Positions 54,928 through 64,000 of a stretch of DNA of 64,000 nucleotides are shown here, piece after piece (within the stretch, counting starts at the first letter, position 1; the number at the start of each line of letters is the position of its first letter). The notes under the pieces are model-generated. The model searched no databases. It had not been told where the DNA came from and saw nothing but the letters and a program-made list of their open reading frames with translations. The position numbers and the translations under genes were made by a program. Location of the stretch: NCBI RefSeq assembly GCF_021151785.1, contig NZ_JAGKWP010000001.1, positions 1 to 64,000 on the forward strand, given 5' to 3'. The DNA is from Flavobacterium sp. (lineage in GTDB: Bacteria > Bacteroidota > Bacteroidia > Flavobacteriales > Flavobacteriaceae).

Positions 54928-56073
54928 CTAAAAACTTTTAAAAATTCTATTCCACAAGGCTTTAATGAAAATACCTTTTGGGCATTTATTAATAACTTGT
55001 AGGTCTTCCCAAAGAGAAGTTTCTTCATCAAGAAATTTGAAAATGAGTGCTACTTTTCCGTCATGAAACAAGGCGCTAAAAATTTGGTTTCCAACTTTAT
55101 TGTTTTGGTGTAAAATATCAATAAGTAATAAATCATAGAACCAGAATTTATTTTTGGTATGAAACTGTCTAAAATCGCTATTGCTTTTGCTAAATGTGCT
55201 AAGCTTTTTTGCTTTTTTATAGGCATTTTTAAAGGTGTAACCCGTGCTTGCTTTAGTCCATCCTCCTGCTGAGCCAATATGAATGATATTTGCTGTGTTG
55301 TGTTTCCAAAAAGGATAACAAGTCATTGGGATATTGCCTTGTTCTTTCTCAAGTATTTCGAAATGTTGTACACCTAAGTCATTTAGGTAATGTGTAATGG
55401 CTTGCTCATATTCCTCTTTAGGCAGAAGGTCTTTAGAAAACAAGGTATATTCAATAAGTGCTTCATTTTTGGTGTTAGGTAAAACATACATGAATCGGGT
55501 ATTACCTTTTTGCTTAATAGAAAAATCCATAAAGGTTGGACAATTTTCTGTGAATACCGCTTCTTTCGTTTGCACTACCCATCCTATAAAATGTTGTTGA
55601 ACTAAGGGGAATTTAGTTTGTGAAGCTACCCAATCGGGGTTGTAGATGCTATTAAAAACGCGATTACAAGTGTAGAGTTGTATATTAGTTTTTACCGTGC
55701 AATGGGTACCAAGTTCTGTCACATCAATTACTTTTTGATGGGCAAAGTGAACGTTTGGATGTTGTTTAGCTAGATTGTAGATGAATTGGTAAAAAGTGCT
55801 GCTTCTCAGTTTTTTATAACGGTAAGGATGAAGCAACATTTGTTGTGTATGTGTATTGTCTTTAAACCATGCTTTTAGCCAAATCTTCTCTGATTGTTTG
55901 TCAAATAAAGAAGAAGAGTCCCAAAAACACCAGGTGCGGTCGTTGGAGTTTTTTATTTCTTGATCTAAGATAAGGATTGAGGAATCTTTAAAAAACGGGT
56001 CTTCAAGAAAATGGTAAAGAGTGAGCAGAGCAGCTAGTCCGCCTCCTGTGAATATGTAATTATAGTGTTGCAT
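54928..56073 (-). CDS. crtY: lycopene beta-cyclase
   Basis: 381 residues. It cyclises lycopene ends to beta-carotene rings, on the way to zeaxanthin-type pigments of Flavobacteria. An FAD/NAD dinucleotide motif (YIFTGGGLAALLTLYHF, about 5-21) and the CrtY signature SNDRTWCFWD (about 43-52) are clear, as is IHIGSAGGWTKASTGYTF later. Other carotenoid genes (crtB, crtI, crtZ) are not present in this window, so the gene stands alone here. It diverges from the efflux locus. Confidence 0.92.
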   Translation of the reverse strand: MQHYNYIFTGGGLAALLTLYHFLEDPFFKDSSILILDQEIKNSNDRTWCFWDSSSLFDKQSEKIWLKAWFKDNTHTQQMLLHPYRYKKLRSSTFYQFIYNLAKQHPNVHFAHQKVIDVTELGTHCTVKTNIQLYTCNRVFNSIYNPDWVASQTKFPLVQQHFIGWVVQTKEAVFTENCPTFMDFSIKQKGNTRFMYVLPNTKNEALIEYTLFSKDLLPKEEYEQAITHYLNDLGVQHFEILEKEQGNIPMTCYPFWKHNTANIIHIGSAGGWTKASTGYTFKNAYKKAKKLSTFSKSNSDFRQFHTKNKFWFYDLLLIDILHQNNKVGNQIFSALFHDGKVALIFKFLDEETSLWEDLQVINKCPKGIFIKALWNRIFKSF

Positions 56074-56145
56074 AGCTTCTTTTTTGGTAAAATTAACCTT
56101 AAATTTATTTATGAAAAAATTAATATATAGAAAATATTTTCTTGT

Positions 56146-56153
56146 TACCTTTG
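56146..56153 (+). promoter_or_regulatory. -7 element of the metal-efflux locus, leaderless geometry
   Basis: TACCTTTG matches TAnnTTTG and ends four bases before GTG 56158. No TTG is seen at the -33 position, so confidence is limited. Confidence 0.5.
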
Positions 56154-56157
56154 TATA

Positions 56158-56541
56158 GTGAAAAAGTATATAACGCTAGCCTTTTTATGTGTGTATTTGT
56201 TTTCAATGACTGAAGTTCATCAGTTATTGAAGATGCCTTTATTGGTTGAGCATTACTTAGAACACAAACAAGAAAACAAACAATTGTCTTTGTTGAGTTT
56301 TTTTGAAATGCATTATTTGAATGGTCAACATCTTGATTCAGATCATGATAAAGACATGCAGTTGCCCTTTAAAAATTTTCAAGACAATCATCCTAATGTT
56401 GTTTTAGCTTTACCAGAATCGGTAGAATTTATCCCTCCGTATGTATTTCCTCAAGATGTTATGGTGCTTAATTTTAATGAGCATCAAATATTTATTTCCA
56501 ATTTTTTGACTTCAATTTGGCAACCGCCTAAAATAGCTTAA
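56158..56541 (+). CDS. small His/Asp-rich exported protein of an efflux locus
   Basis: 127 residues from GTG 56158. An N-terminal hydrophobic stretch (ITLAFLCVYLFSM) acts as signal or anchor. The middle is rich in His and Asp (HYLEHKQ ... MHYLNGQHLDSDHDKDM), which could bind metal. Similar small genes precede CusA-type pumps in related bacteria (from memory, not searched). It lies 71 nt upstream of the pump gene on the same strand. The GTG is supported by the promoter only 4 nt upstream; the next ATG is at codon 17. Confidence 0.65.
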   Translation: MKKYITLAFLCVYLFSMTEVHQLLKMPLLVEHYLEHKQENKQLSLLSFFEMHYLNGQHLDSDHDKDMQLPFKNFQDNHPNVVLALPESVEFIPPYVFPQDVMVLNFNEHQIFISNFLTSIWQPPKIA

Positions 56542-56612
56542 TTAATGTTTTTATTTTCGTCCTTTTCAAGGATGAATGACTTTCTGTATTCATTAATTAA
56601 AGTTCCTTATTC

Positions 56613-59600
56613 ATGTTAAATAAAATTATAGAGTTTTCTGTAAAGAATAAACTCCTTGTAGCCTTGTTCACCCTTGTTTTAATAGGATTTGGGGTATATA
56701 ATGTGCAAAAATTACCTATCGATGCTGTGCCCGATATTACCAATAATCAGGTACAAGTTATTACGGTAGCGCCTTCGTTTGGAGCCACAGATATAGAGCG
56801 ATTAGTTACTTTTCCTATCGAACAAGCCAATGCTAATATTGCTGGTTTAAAAGAGATAAGAAGTTTTTCTCGTTTTGGTTTATCTTTAGTAACTATAGTA
56901 TTTGAAGACCAAGTAGATGTGTACTGGGCTCGTCAGCAGGTGGCTGAGCGATTACAAGAGGTTCAAAGCCAATTACCTCAAGGGATGGGTACGCCAGCAT
57001 TGGGCCCAATTTCTACTGGACTAGGTGAAATTTATCAATATGTAGTTCGTGCTAAAAAAGGGTATGAACAAAAGTATGATGAAACTGCATTACGTACAAT
57101 ACAAGATTGGGTTGTTAAGCGTCAATTAGCAGGTGTGAAAGGCGTCGCTGAAGTCAGTAGTTTTGGCGGAAAATTGCGTCAGGTTGAAATTAGTATTCAG
57201 CCCAATAAATTAAATGCTAATGGGATTACTATTACCGATGTATTTGATGCCTTAGAAAAAAACAACCAAAATACTGGAGGGGCTTACATTGAAAAAGAGG
57301 CTTCTGTTTTATTCATTCGCAGTGAAGGCTTGATTCAGAATCTGGAAGCGATTGAAAACACTCCAATCACAACAAAAGGAGGTGTACCTTTATATATTAA
57401 AGATGTTGCTGAAGTTAAAAATGGATTTGCCACCCGTTATGGTGCGATGTGTTATAATAATGAAGGAGAGGTAACAGGAGCAATTGTAATGATGTTAAAG
57501 GGCGCCAATAGTAGTGAAGTAATTAAAAATGTAAAAGAGCGTATTGAGCAGATTCAAAAAACCTTACCAGAGGGCGTGGTTATTGAGCCCTTTTTAGATC
57601 GAACCAAAATGGTAAATAATGCCATAGGTACTGTTGAGAAGAACTTAATTGAAGGAGCTTTAATTGTTATTTTTGTTTTGGTTGTTTTCTTAGGGAATTT
57701 AAGAGCAGGTTTATTAGTTGCTTCTGTTATTCCTTTGTCCATGTTGTTTGCAATCATTATGATGAATCTTTTTGGGGTGAGTGGTAACCTAATGAGTTTA
57801 GGAGCCTTAGATTTTGGATTAATTGTAGATGGAGCGGTTATTATTGTTGAAGCAGTGATTCATCAAATTTATCATCGTCATCAAAAAGAAGAATCGATTC
57901 ATTTGACTAAAGATGAGGTAAATAAAGAGGTAGAGTCTTCTGCAAAAAAAATGATGAATAGTGCAGTTTTTGGACAAATCATTATTTTAATAGTCTATCT
58001 GCCTATTTTCACTTTACAAGGAATTGAAGGTAAAATGTTTAAGCCAATGGCTCAAACGGTTGCTTTTGCCTTGGTGGGCGCTTTTATTTTATCTCTTACT
58101 TACATACCAATGATGAGTTCAATTGTGTTAAAAAACATAAAACACAATCCGCAACACTTTTCAGAGCGTATGATGGCCTTTTTGGAGCGTATTTACATGA
58201 CTCGTTTAATTCAGGCTTTACACAATCAGAAAAAGATTATAATTGTAACTTTTGTAGCCTTTATTGGAGCCATAGTGGTTTTGTCTCAGTTAGGAGGCGA
58301 ATTTATCCCTGCTTTAGAAGAAGGTGATTTTGCAGTTGAAACCCGTGTTTTAACGGGAAGCAATTTAAATACGACAATTTCGTCTACTCAAAAAGCTGCG
58401 GGTATACTTAAGGCAAAGTTTCCTGAAGTAGAAAAAGTAGTTACTAAAATAGGAAGTGGAGAAGTGCCTACAGACCCAATGCCTATGGAAGCTGCTGACA
58501 TGATGGTGATTTTAAAAGACAAAAGTGAATGGACTTCAGCATCAACTTTTAATGAGTTGTCAGATAAGATGTCCGCTGCTCTACAAGATGTACCTGGAAT
58601 TACAGTTGGCTTTCAATATCCTGTTCAAATGCGTTTTAATGAGTTAATGACTGGAGCTCGTCAAGATGTAGTATGTAAAATTTATGGAGAAGATTTAGAT
58701 ACTTTGTCTAAATATGCTAATAAAGTCGGCAAGATCGTCAATTCTATTAAAGGAGCCAAGGATTTATATGTTGAACCTATAGGAGGGATGCCTCAAGTAG
58801 TAATTGAATACAAACGAAACCTTTTGGCACAGTACCAACTGAATGTTTCTGATGTGAATAAAGTAGTAAATGCTTCCTTTGCTGGACAAAGTGCCGGATT
58901 GTTGTTTGAGGGTGAGCGTCGTTTTGATGTTGTTGTTCGCGTGGATGCGAACCAAAAACAAAACCTACAAGATATACAGAATTTATTGATACCAACACCT
59001 AAAGGGATACAGGTGCCATTGCAAGTACTAGCCGATGTAAACATAATTAATGGACCTAATCAAATCCAACGTGAGGATACCAAAAGAAGAATTGTAGTTG
59101 GTTTCAATGTACATGATTCGGATGTTCAAACGCTAGTAAATGAAATGAAACAAAAAGTGGAAACTCAAATTAAATTTCCTAGCGGCTATTACATTACTTA
59201 TGGGGGAAGTTTTGAAAACTTAAATGCGGCCAAAGATCGTTTGATGATTGCCGTCCCTATTTCATTACTTTTGATTTTCTTATTGCTTTATTTCGCATTT
59301 AAGTCGATCAAACAAGCTCTATTGATTTATACTGCAATTCCACTTTCTACCATCGGAGGGATTTTATTTTTAGCTCTTAGAGGCATGCCTTTTAGTATTA
59401 GTGCAGGCGTTGGGTTCATCGCTCTATTTGGAGTAGCTGTTTTAAACGGTATTGTATTGATTGCTGAGTTTAATGCGCAAAGAAAACAAGGTATTTCCGA
59501 TTTAACCGAGATTATATTAACAGGTACTAAAAACCGCCTTCGACCTATATTAATGACTGCTTTTGTAGCCTCTTTAGGCTTTCTGCCTATGGCTATTAGC

Positions 59601-60944
59601 AACGGTTCTGGGGCAGAAGTACAGCGACCATTAGCTACAGTAGTTATTGGCGGGTTGTTAATTGCTACTTTTTTAACGTTATTTCTTTTACCTATTTTAT
59701 ATATGATATTTGAAAAAAAATCTATTCGTGTTTTACCTAAAAGCGGAGTAGTGGTTTTGTTTTTCCTGTTTAGTTTTATGGGTATGGCTCAGCAAAAAAT
59801 GCCCTTAGATAAGGTTATTGAACAAGGATTGAATTCTAATTTAATTCTTAAAAATGACAAACAACGAGTAGCTGCTGCCCAAGTCATGATAAAATCAGCT
59901 CAAGAAATACCAGCATTCAACTTAGTGGGTGAGTATGGACAATTAAACAGTGCTTTTAATGATAATCGAGTTGGGATAACACAAAATATTAGTTTCCCTT
60001 TTTTAAATGCTAAAAAGAAAAATTGGTACGAAGTGCAAACAGAGTTGGCACAATTGAATTATCAATCTTCAGAACAAACCATAAAAAAAGCTATTACTCA
60101 AACTTTTTATGATTTAATTTATGCTGTGGAACGCGAAAAAGTCTTGCAACAATCGGATTCTATTTATACCCAATTTTTAGAAAAAGCCAAATTACGATTA
60201 CAAGCAGGTGAAACAAACCATTTAGAAAAAAATGGGGCAGAATTAGCCTTAGCTTCTATTAAAGCTGATTTTAAAAAGAATCAAGAGATGATTTACCAAC
60301 TTCAATTGCAAATGCAATATTTGTTGTCTACCACTGATTGGGTAATGCCAGCTTATACAGATTTGAAAATTGAAGGACAAATTGCTGCTGATTTTGAAAC
60401 GAATCATTTGCGTTTACAACTCATTGAAAAAGAGAAAAGAGCTAATGAAGTGGCGATACAAGTTGAAAAAGCAGCGTTATTTCCAGAAATTACCTTAGGT
60501 TATTATAGTATGACGATGCAAGGAATGGGGGCAGATGATGTGCAATATGGAAGTGGAGTACGATTTCAGTCATTTCAATTGAATTTAGGTATTCCTGTTT
60601 TTAATGGAGCCAATAGGGCTCGAAGAGCAGCTTATAAAATTAATGGGACCATTTTAGCTAATCAATCTGAATTACAGAAAAAAGAATTAGAACAAGCTAA
60701 GTTGGCTTTTCAAAATAAACATCAAAATGATGTATTGGTTCTAAAAAATTATGAAAATCAAGTGCTTCCAGGAGCACAATCAATGATTAAAACAGCTGAT
60801 AAACAACTTTTTAAAGGTGAAATTAACTTTATGGAATGGTCGTGGATTATGCAGCAGGCATTAGCCTCAAGATTAGATTATTTAGAAAAAGTGAAGTCTT
60901 ATAATGACGCTTTAATTCAGGTATTGTATCCAACTATAAATTAA
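56613..60944 (+). CDS. CusA/CzcA-type RND metal efflux pump fused to a TolC-like domain
   Basis: 1443 residues. Residues 1-1040 are a heavy-metal RND transporter: KLPIDAVPDITNNQVQ near the N-terminus, the proton-relay helix LDFGLIVDGAVIIVEA, and AVLNGIVLIAEF. Residues about 1061-1443 are an outer-membrane efflux protein (TolC/CusC-like) with long helices and IPVFNGANRARR. Between them lies a thirteenth hydrophobic stretch ending MGMAQ (about 1046-1060), which looks like a signal peptide. The fusion is known from Bacteroidota. Cation (Cu/Ag or Zn/Co/Cd) cannot be decided. Confidence 0.93.
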   Translation: MLNKIIEFSVKNKLLVALFTLVLIGFGVYNVQKLPIDAVPDITNNQVQVITVAPSFGATDIERLVTFPIEQANANIAGLKEIRSFSRFGLSLVTIVFEDQVDVYWARQQVAERLQEVQSQLPQGMGTPALGPISTGLGEIYQYVVRAKKGYEQKYDETALRTIQDWVVKRQLAGVKGVAEVSSFGGKLRQVEISIQPNKLNANGITITDVFDALEKNNQNTGGAYIEKEASVLFIRSEGLIQNLEAIENTPITTKGGVPLYIKDVAEVKNGFATRYGAMCYNNEGEVTGAIVMMLKGANSSEVIKNVKERIEQIQKTLPEGVVIEPFLDRTKMVNNAIGTVEKNLIEGALIVIFVLVVFLGNLRAGLLVASVIPLSMLFAIIMMNLFGVSGNLMSLGALDFGLIVDGAVIIVEAVIHQIYHRHQKEESIHLTKDEVNKEVESSAKKMMNSAVFGQIIILIVYLPIFTLQGIEGKMFKPMAQTVAFALVGAFILSLTYIPMMSSIVLKNIKHNPQHFSERMMAFLERIYMTRLIQALHNQKKIIIVTFVAFIGAIVVLSQLGGEFIPALEEGDFAVETRVLTGSNLNTTISSTQKAAGILKAKFPEVEKVVTKIGSGEVPTDPMPMEAADMMVILKDKSEWTSASTFNELSDKMSAALQDVPGITVGFQYPVQMRFNELMTGARQDVVCKIYGEDLDTLSKYANKVGKIVNSIKGAKDLYVEPIGGMPQVVIEYKRNLLAQYQLNVSDVNKVVNASFAGQSAGLLFEGERRFDVVVRVDANQKQNLQDIQNLLIPTPKGIQVPLQVLADVNIINGPNQIQREDTKRRIVVGFNVHDSDVQTLVNEMKQKVETQIKFPSGYYITYGGSFENLNAAKDRLMIAVPISLLLIFLLLYFAFKSIKQALLIYTAIPLSTIGGILFLALRGMPFSISAGVGFIALFGVAVLNGIVLIAEFNAQRKQGISDLTEIILTGTKNRLRPILMTAFVASLGFLPMAISNGSGAEVQRPLATVVIGGLLIATFLTLFLLPILYMIFEKKSIRVLPKSGVVVLFFLFSFMGMAQQKMPLDKVIEQGLNSNLILKNDKQRVAAAQVMIKSAQEIPAFNLVGEYGQLNSAFNDNRVGITQNISFPFLNAKKKNWYEVQTELAQLNYQSSEQTIKKAITQTFYDLIYAVEREKVLQQSDSIYTQFLEKAKLRLQAGETNHLEKNGAELALASIKADFKKNQEMIYQLQLQMQYLLSTTDWVMPAYTDLKIEGQIAADFETNHLRLQLIEKEKRANEVAIQVEKAALFPEITLGYYSMTMQGMGADDVQYGSGVRFQSFQLNLGIPVFNGANRARRAAYKINGTILANQSELQKKELEQAKLAFQNKHQNDVLVLKNYENQVLPGAQSMIKTADKQLFKGEINFMEWSWIMQQALASRLDYLEKVKSYNDALIQVLYPTIN

Positions 60945-60950
60945 AAAATA

Positions 60951-62075
60951 ATGAAAAATATATATGTTTTAGCACTTGTGCTTTTGTTTTTAGGTTGTCA
61001 GTCCAAAATAGAACCACAAACCGCTGGTAAGCAAGCGGATGAGAATCAAGTTACATTAACGAGTCAGCAATTAAAAAATGCCGATTTATCATTAGGGAAT
61101 ATTGAAGAACAAGCTCTTCAAAGTACTGTTAAAGTAAATGGGAAAATAACTTTATCTCCTGAGGCAGTAGCGAGTGTAAGTATGCCATTAGGAGGCTATG
61201 TGCAAGCAATTAAGGTAATGCCTGGGATGAAAGTTCAAAAAGGACAAGTATTGGCTGTTGTTGAAGATCAAGCTTTTGTTCAATTGCAACAAGATTATTT
61301 GACAACTAAACAACAATTGATTTTCGCAACCAAAGATTATCAACGTCAAAAAGAACTCAATGCCTCACAAGCGAGTAGTGATAAAAGTTATCAATTAGCA
61401 GAGAGTGAATGGGCGAAACATAAAATCACACTCAAGGCTTTAGATGAAAAATTACGTTTAATACATATTAATCCAGCGACATTAACAGAAAATAGTATTT
61501 CTAAATCGGTTCGTATTTTGGCTCCCATTTCAGGTATGGTTACCCAAGTTAATATAAATATAGGTAAATATATAACAGCTACTGATGCATTATTTCAATT
61601 AATGGATAACACTAGTATGTATGCACAATTACAAGTATTTGATAAAGATGCTGCCCTTTTGCAAATAGGTCAGCCGGTAACGGTTTTTACTAATGCCCAA
61701 CCTAATGTGAAGTATACTACAGCAGTTGCTTTTGTAAATAAAAATTTTGAAGCCCAATCAAATGCGATTGAAGTCTATGCAAAAATTAATAATCGTACTA
61801 ATACATTGATTCCAGGAAATTATGTTAATGGCGTAATTGAGTTAAATAATGCTCATGCTTTTGTAGTGCCAAATGATGCGGTTGTTCATTTTGAAGGTAA
61901 GGATTATGTTTTTATCCAAACAGCATCTTCGGTATTTGAAATGGTTGCAGTTCAAACAGGAATTGTTACAAAAGAGGTGATTGAAATTAGGAATTATGAA
62001 ACTCTAATAGGAAAAAAAATAGTTATCAAAAATGCCTATACAGTTTTAATGGCTTTGAAAAACAAAGAAGAATAG
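60951..62075 (+). CDS. efflux RND periplasmic adaptor lipoprotein (CusB/CzcB-like)
   Basis: 374 residues. A lipobox at FLGC (Cys16) anchors it to the membrane. The barrel-sandwich lipoyl-like halves (GGYVQAIKVMPGMKVQKGQVLAVVED and RILAPISGMVTQVNINIGKYI) flank a helical hairpin, and a beta-barrel and membrane-proximal domain follow (VPNDAVVHFEGKDYVFI). It links the RND pump to the outer-membrane channel. It starts 6 nt after the pump gene, so the two are co-translated. Confidence 0.95.
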   Translation: MKNIYVLALVLLFLGCQSKIEPQTAGKQADENQVTLTSQQLKNADLSLGNIEEQALQSTVKVNGKITLSPEAVASVSMPLGGYVQAIKVMPGMKVQKGQVLAVVEDQAFVQLQQDYLTTKQQLIFATKDYQRQKELNASQASSDKSYQLAESEWAKHKITLKALDEKLRLIHINPATLTENSISKSVRILAPISGMVTQVNINIGKYITATDALFQLMDNTSMYAQLQVFDKDAALLQIGQPVTVFTNAQPNVKYTTAVAFVNKNFEAQSNAIEVYAKINNRTNTLIPGNYVNGVIELNNAHAFVVPNDAVVHFEGKDYVFIQTASSVFEMVAVQTGIVTKEVIEIRNYETLIGKKIVIKNAYTVLMALKNKEE

Positions 62076-62093
62076 AGAATAGATTTTTTTTGC

Positions 62094-62129
62094 ACTGCCC
62101 CAAAAGTAAACACTATTTTTTGGGGCAGT
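62094..62129 (+). terminator. hairpin between convergent genes
   Basis: ACTGCCCCAAAA (62094-62105) and TTTTGGGGCAGT (62118-62129) form a perfect 12-bp stem with a 12-nt loop. The T-tract is weak on both strands, so termination efficiency is uncertain. Confidence 0.6.
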
Positions 62130-62147
62130 CTATTTATAAAGCCTTTT

Positions 62148-64000
62148 TTAAATTTTGTAGCGTATTCCAAAGAATCCTCTTCTACCTTGATTAGGAGCAT
62201 AGACATAACTAGGGTCAAAAGTTAAGGCATAAGGATTGTTAGGTGTGGCTAATACATTTCCATTTGAGTCGTATTGTATATTTTGATCAAACGGGTCATT
62301 AGCTCGCGCAATAAGAAAAGGGGTGTTTTTATTTGGGGTCCAATTTAGAAGGTTTTTTATGCCACCATAGATTTCAAATCCCTCCCATTTTTTATAGCTT
62401 AATTGAATGTTTTGGATACTCCACCAAGGAGAATTTGGGCTTCTTGGGTCTAGTTGGCTCAATAAAGGCAAACGCATAGGACTGTAAGCATTGCCAGTAT
62501 AATCTAAACTGATATACCAAGAAGGAATATCATAACTCAATGTCCAATTAGCACTCCATTTTTCGGTAAGAATAGGTCGTGTTTTAATGCGATTTTCCAT
62601 TTTGTAGCTCTCCATATAAGTGGTGCCAACTATTGCTTTTAATCCGAAACTAGATACGTAATCTAAATTTAAATTGATACCCTTAGTTGTGGCATATCCT
62701 TTTAGATTTTGGTAGAGAATGGAATTTGGGTTTGAGTCGTAATCTGGTAAGATTTGGTTGTAAAAATAGGTGTACCAAACTGAGGTTTCAAGAGAAAGTA
62801 AGGAATAATCTTCGAATCGAATTTTTTTCATAAAGTTTACATTGGCATTAATTGATTTTTCGGGTTTTAGATTTTCACTGATTTTTATTTCTCTAGAACC
62901 AGTTAAGGCAGCATGTTCTTCAGTAAATAAATTCACCACACGAAAACCAGTTCCTGAATTGATGCGTATGCTATTGTTACTGTTCCATTTAAATCGATAC
63001 GCTACTCGTGGGGTTTGGATCCAGCCGTGATTGTTGTTATAGTCTAATCGATAGGCAAGCATTAGCTTGTGTTTTGAATTTAATGCTATTTCATTTTGAA
63101 GAAAAATACTTCCTATTTGTAAGCGTTCTGCATCTCGTGTAGCAGGCGTGTTATCGTTGTAATATTGGTATCGATGAGCTAGTCCAATTAACAAGTCTTG
63201 ATTTGAAAACACCTTGTTCCATGTTAATTGATTGAAACTAATTCGTTGATTAGCTAAATAAAAAACATGACCATAAACTGAATTTTGTTCGTGATTAGTA
63301 AATGAAAAGGCAAAATTTATGTTTTCTTTAAAAGGTAAACTATATTTTGCAATAATTTCTTGTCTCTTAGTGTAAATACTTTCCCCATAAATTGCTGTGC
63401 CACCTCTATAAGATTTGTTCCATTGCATTTGTCCGCCCCATCTGTCTTCATAAAAAAATCGCCCTGCCAGAGTTAGCGTTTTACTACTTTTTCTAATGAC
63501 ATTCCATTTATTAAAAACAGAAATGCGTTCTTGTAAAGTTACATCGGTAAATCCATCATGATTGTTATCTTTAGGAGAATTATAGTTGAAATAATTTAGC
63601 CCAAGTAAGGATTGTGTTTTTTTGCCAACTTGAAATTTATACCCTAAATCTAAGTTGTTTTCTAACCAAGAAGTAGTGAAGAAATCAGCTGATAAGAGAG
63701 GAGTGTTTTGGGGTGATTTGGTAATGATGTTTATCAACCCTCCCACCGCTTCACTACCATACAATGTAGACGCAGGTCCTTTTATTACTTCAATTCGATC
63801 AATAAGCGCATTGGGAATCCCAGACAAACCATATACAGTTGATAGTGCACTGACAATGGGCATCCCGTCGATTGTAACCATGGTATAAGGTCCTTCTAAA
63901 CCATTGATGTGAATGTCGCCCGTATTGCAAATGTTACAATTGAGTTGTGGACGAACCCCATTTATGTTTTGTAGTGCTTCAAACAAATTTGAAGTAGGAT
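62148..64000 (-). CDS. TonB-dependent receptor, N-terminus outside window
   Basis: At least 616 residues; the frame is open to the window end, so the start and TonB box are missing. The plug domain is seen: NINGVRPQLNCNICNTGDIHINGLEG, then TMVTIDGMPIVS, RIEVIKGPASTLYGSEAVGGLINIITK. The beta-barrel follows and ends with an aromatic strand (GFFGIRYKI). The plug carries an unusual CNIC pair. Receptors of this type next to CusA-family pumps are probably linked to metal or siderophore traffic, but the ligand is not known. Convergent with the efflux genes. Confidence 0.9.
   Translation of the reverse strand, partial: PTSNLFEALQNINGVRPQLNCNICNTGDIHINGLEGPYTMVTIDGMPIVSALSTVYGLSGIPNALIDRIEVIKGPASTLYGSEAVGGLINIITKSPQNTPLLSADFFTTSWLENNLDLGYKFQVGKKTQSLLGLNYFNYNSPKDNNHDGFTDVTLQERISVFNKWNVIRKSSKTLTLAGRFFYEDRWGGQMQWNKSYRGGTAIYGESIYTKRQEIIAKYSLPFKENINFAFSFTNHEQNSVYGHVFYLANQRISFNQLTWNKVFSNQDLLIGLAHRYQYYNDNTPATRDAERLQIGSIFLQNEIALNSKHKLMLAYRLDYNNNHGWIQTPRVAYRFKWNSNNSIRINSGTGFRVVNLFTEEHAALTGSREIKISENLKPEKSINANVNFMKKIRFEDYSLLSLETSVWYTYFYNQILPDYDSNPNSILYQNLKGYATTKGINLNLDYVSSFGLKAIVGTTYMESYKMENRIKTRPILTEKWSANWTLSYDIPSWYISLDYTGNAYSPMRLPLLSQLDPRSPNSPWWSIQNIQLSYKKWEGFEIYGGIKNLLNWTPNKNTPFLIARANDPFDQNIQYDSNGNVLATPNNPYALTFDPSYVYAPNQGRRGFFGIRYKI

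Noticed and set aside
58764..59044. Three overlapping minus-strand ORFs inside the efflux pump gene
   Set aside because: They are antisense shadows of a strongly conserved coding region.

Overview
The window looks like chromosomal DNA from a Flavobacteriaceae bacterium, most likely Flavobacterium or a close relative. It is AT-rich, and promoters follow the Bacteroidota -7 consensus TAnnTTTG rather than a sigma70 -10 box. Start codons usually sit behind A-rich leaders without a Shine-Dalgarno sequence. Two proteins carry type IX secretion C-terminal sorting domains, and there are several Bacteroidota-typical families (DUF3098, DUF4271, DUF4296, a TolC-fused CusA pump). No rRNA, CRISPR array, transposase or recombinase was seen.

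Positions 1-4051 are an accessory region unlike the rest. Small hypothetical or secreted proteins are separated by long, nearly identical non-coding elements (1027-1413, 2893-3280, a 104-nt partial copy at 3948-4051) and by one different palindromic element (2118-2236). Each gene is bracketed by its own private inverted repeat (1414-1428 with 2103-2117; 2237-2250 with 2879-2892; 3281-3294 with 3934-3947). The element edges always read AAC...GTT or close to it. This is the geometry expected of integron-type gene cassettes with attC-like sites, yet no integrase is visible. It is the best candidate in the window for an undescribed mobile system.

4200-25480 is core genome: the sdhCAB operon; an omega-amidase-like hydrolase; a lipoprotein, comF and glyS; then thiL with a VOC protein, recX, pyrH-frr, a patatin, a thioredoxin-fold protein, the ftsX-DUF3098-uppP-truB-yiiX run (envelope and division), and leuS with an unusual insertion. 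A possible small RNA lies at about 15515-15633.

25500-41800 holds a three-gene operon of unknown membrane and secreted proteins, a TlpA-like thioredoxin, DUF4271-hemD, a polyprenol-phosphate mannose synthase with dihydroorotase and DUF4296, an epimerase, asnS, rpoN with a PAP2-like protein, and a packed minus-strand run acyltransferase-ansA-tRNA-Ser(GGA)-beta-barrel, then tatD and a LuxE-like acyltransferase gene.

41800-54900 carries two T9SS cargo genes, pckA, DUF423, a saccharopine dehydrogenase-family gene with an Lrp regulator, a zinc metallopeptidase, gdhA, an HD hydrolase, an acyl-ACP desaturase, plsC, a bacilliredoxin and a secreted protein. 54900-64000 has an orphan lycopene cyclase diverging from a metal-efflux locus: a His/Asp-rich small protein, a CusA-TolC fusion, a CusB-like lipoprotein, and a convergent TonB-dependent receptor cut by the window end.
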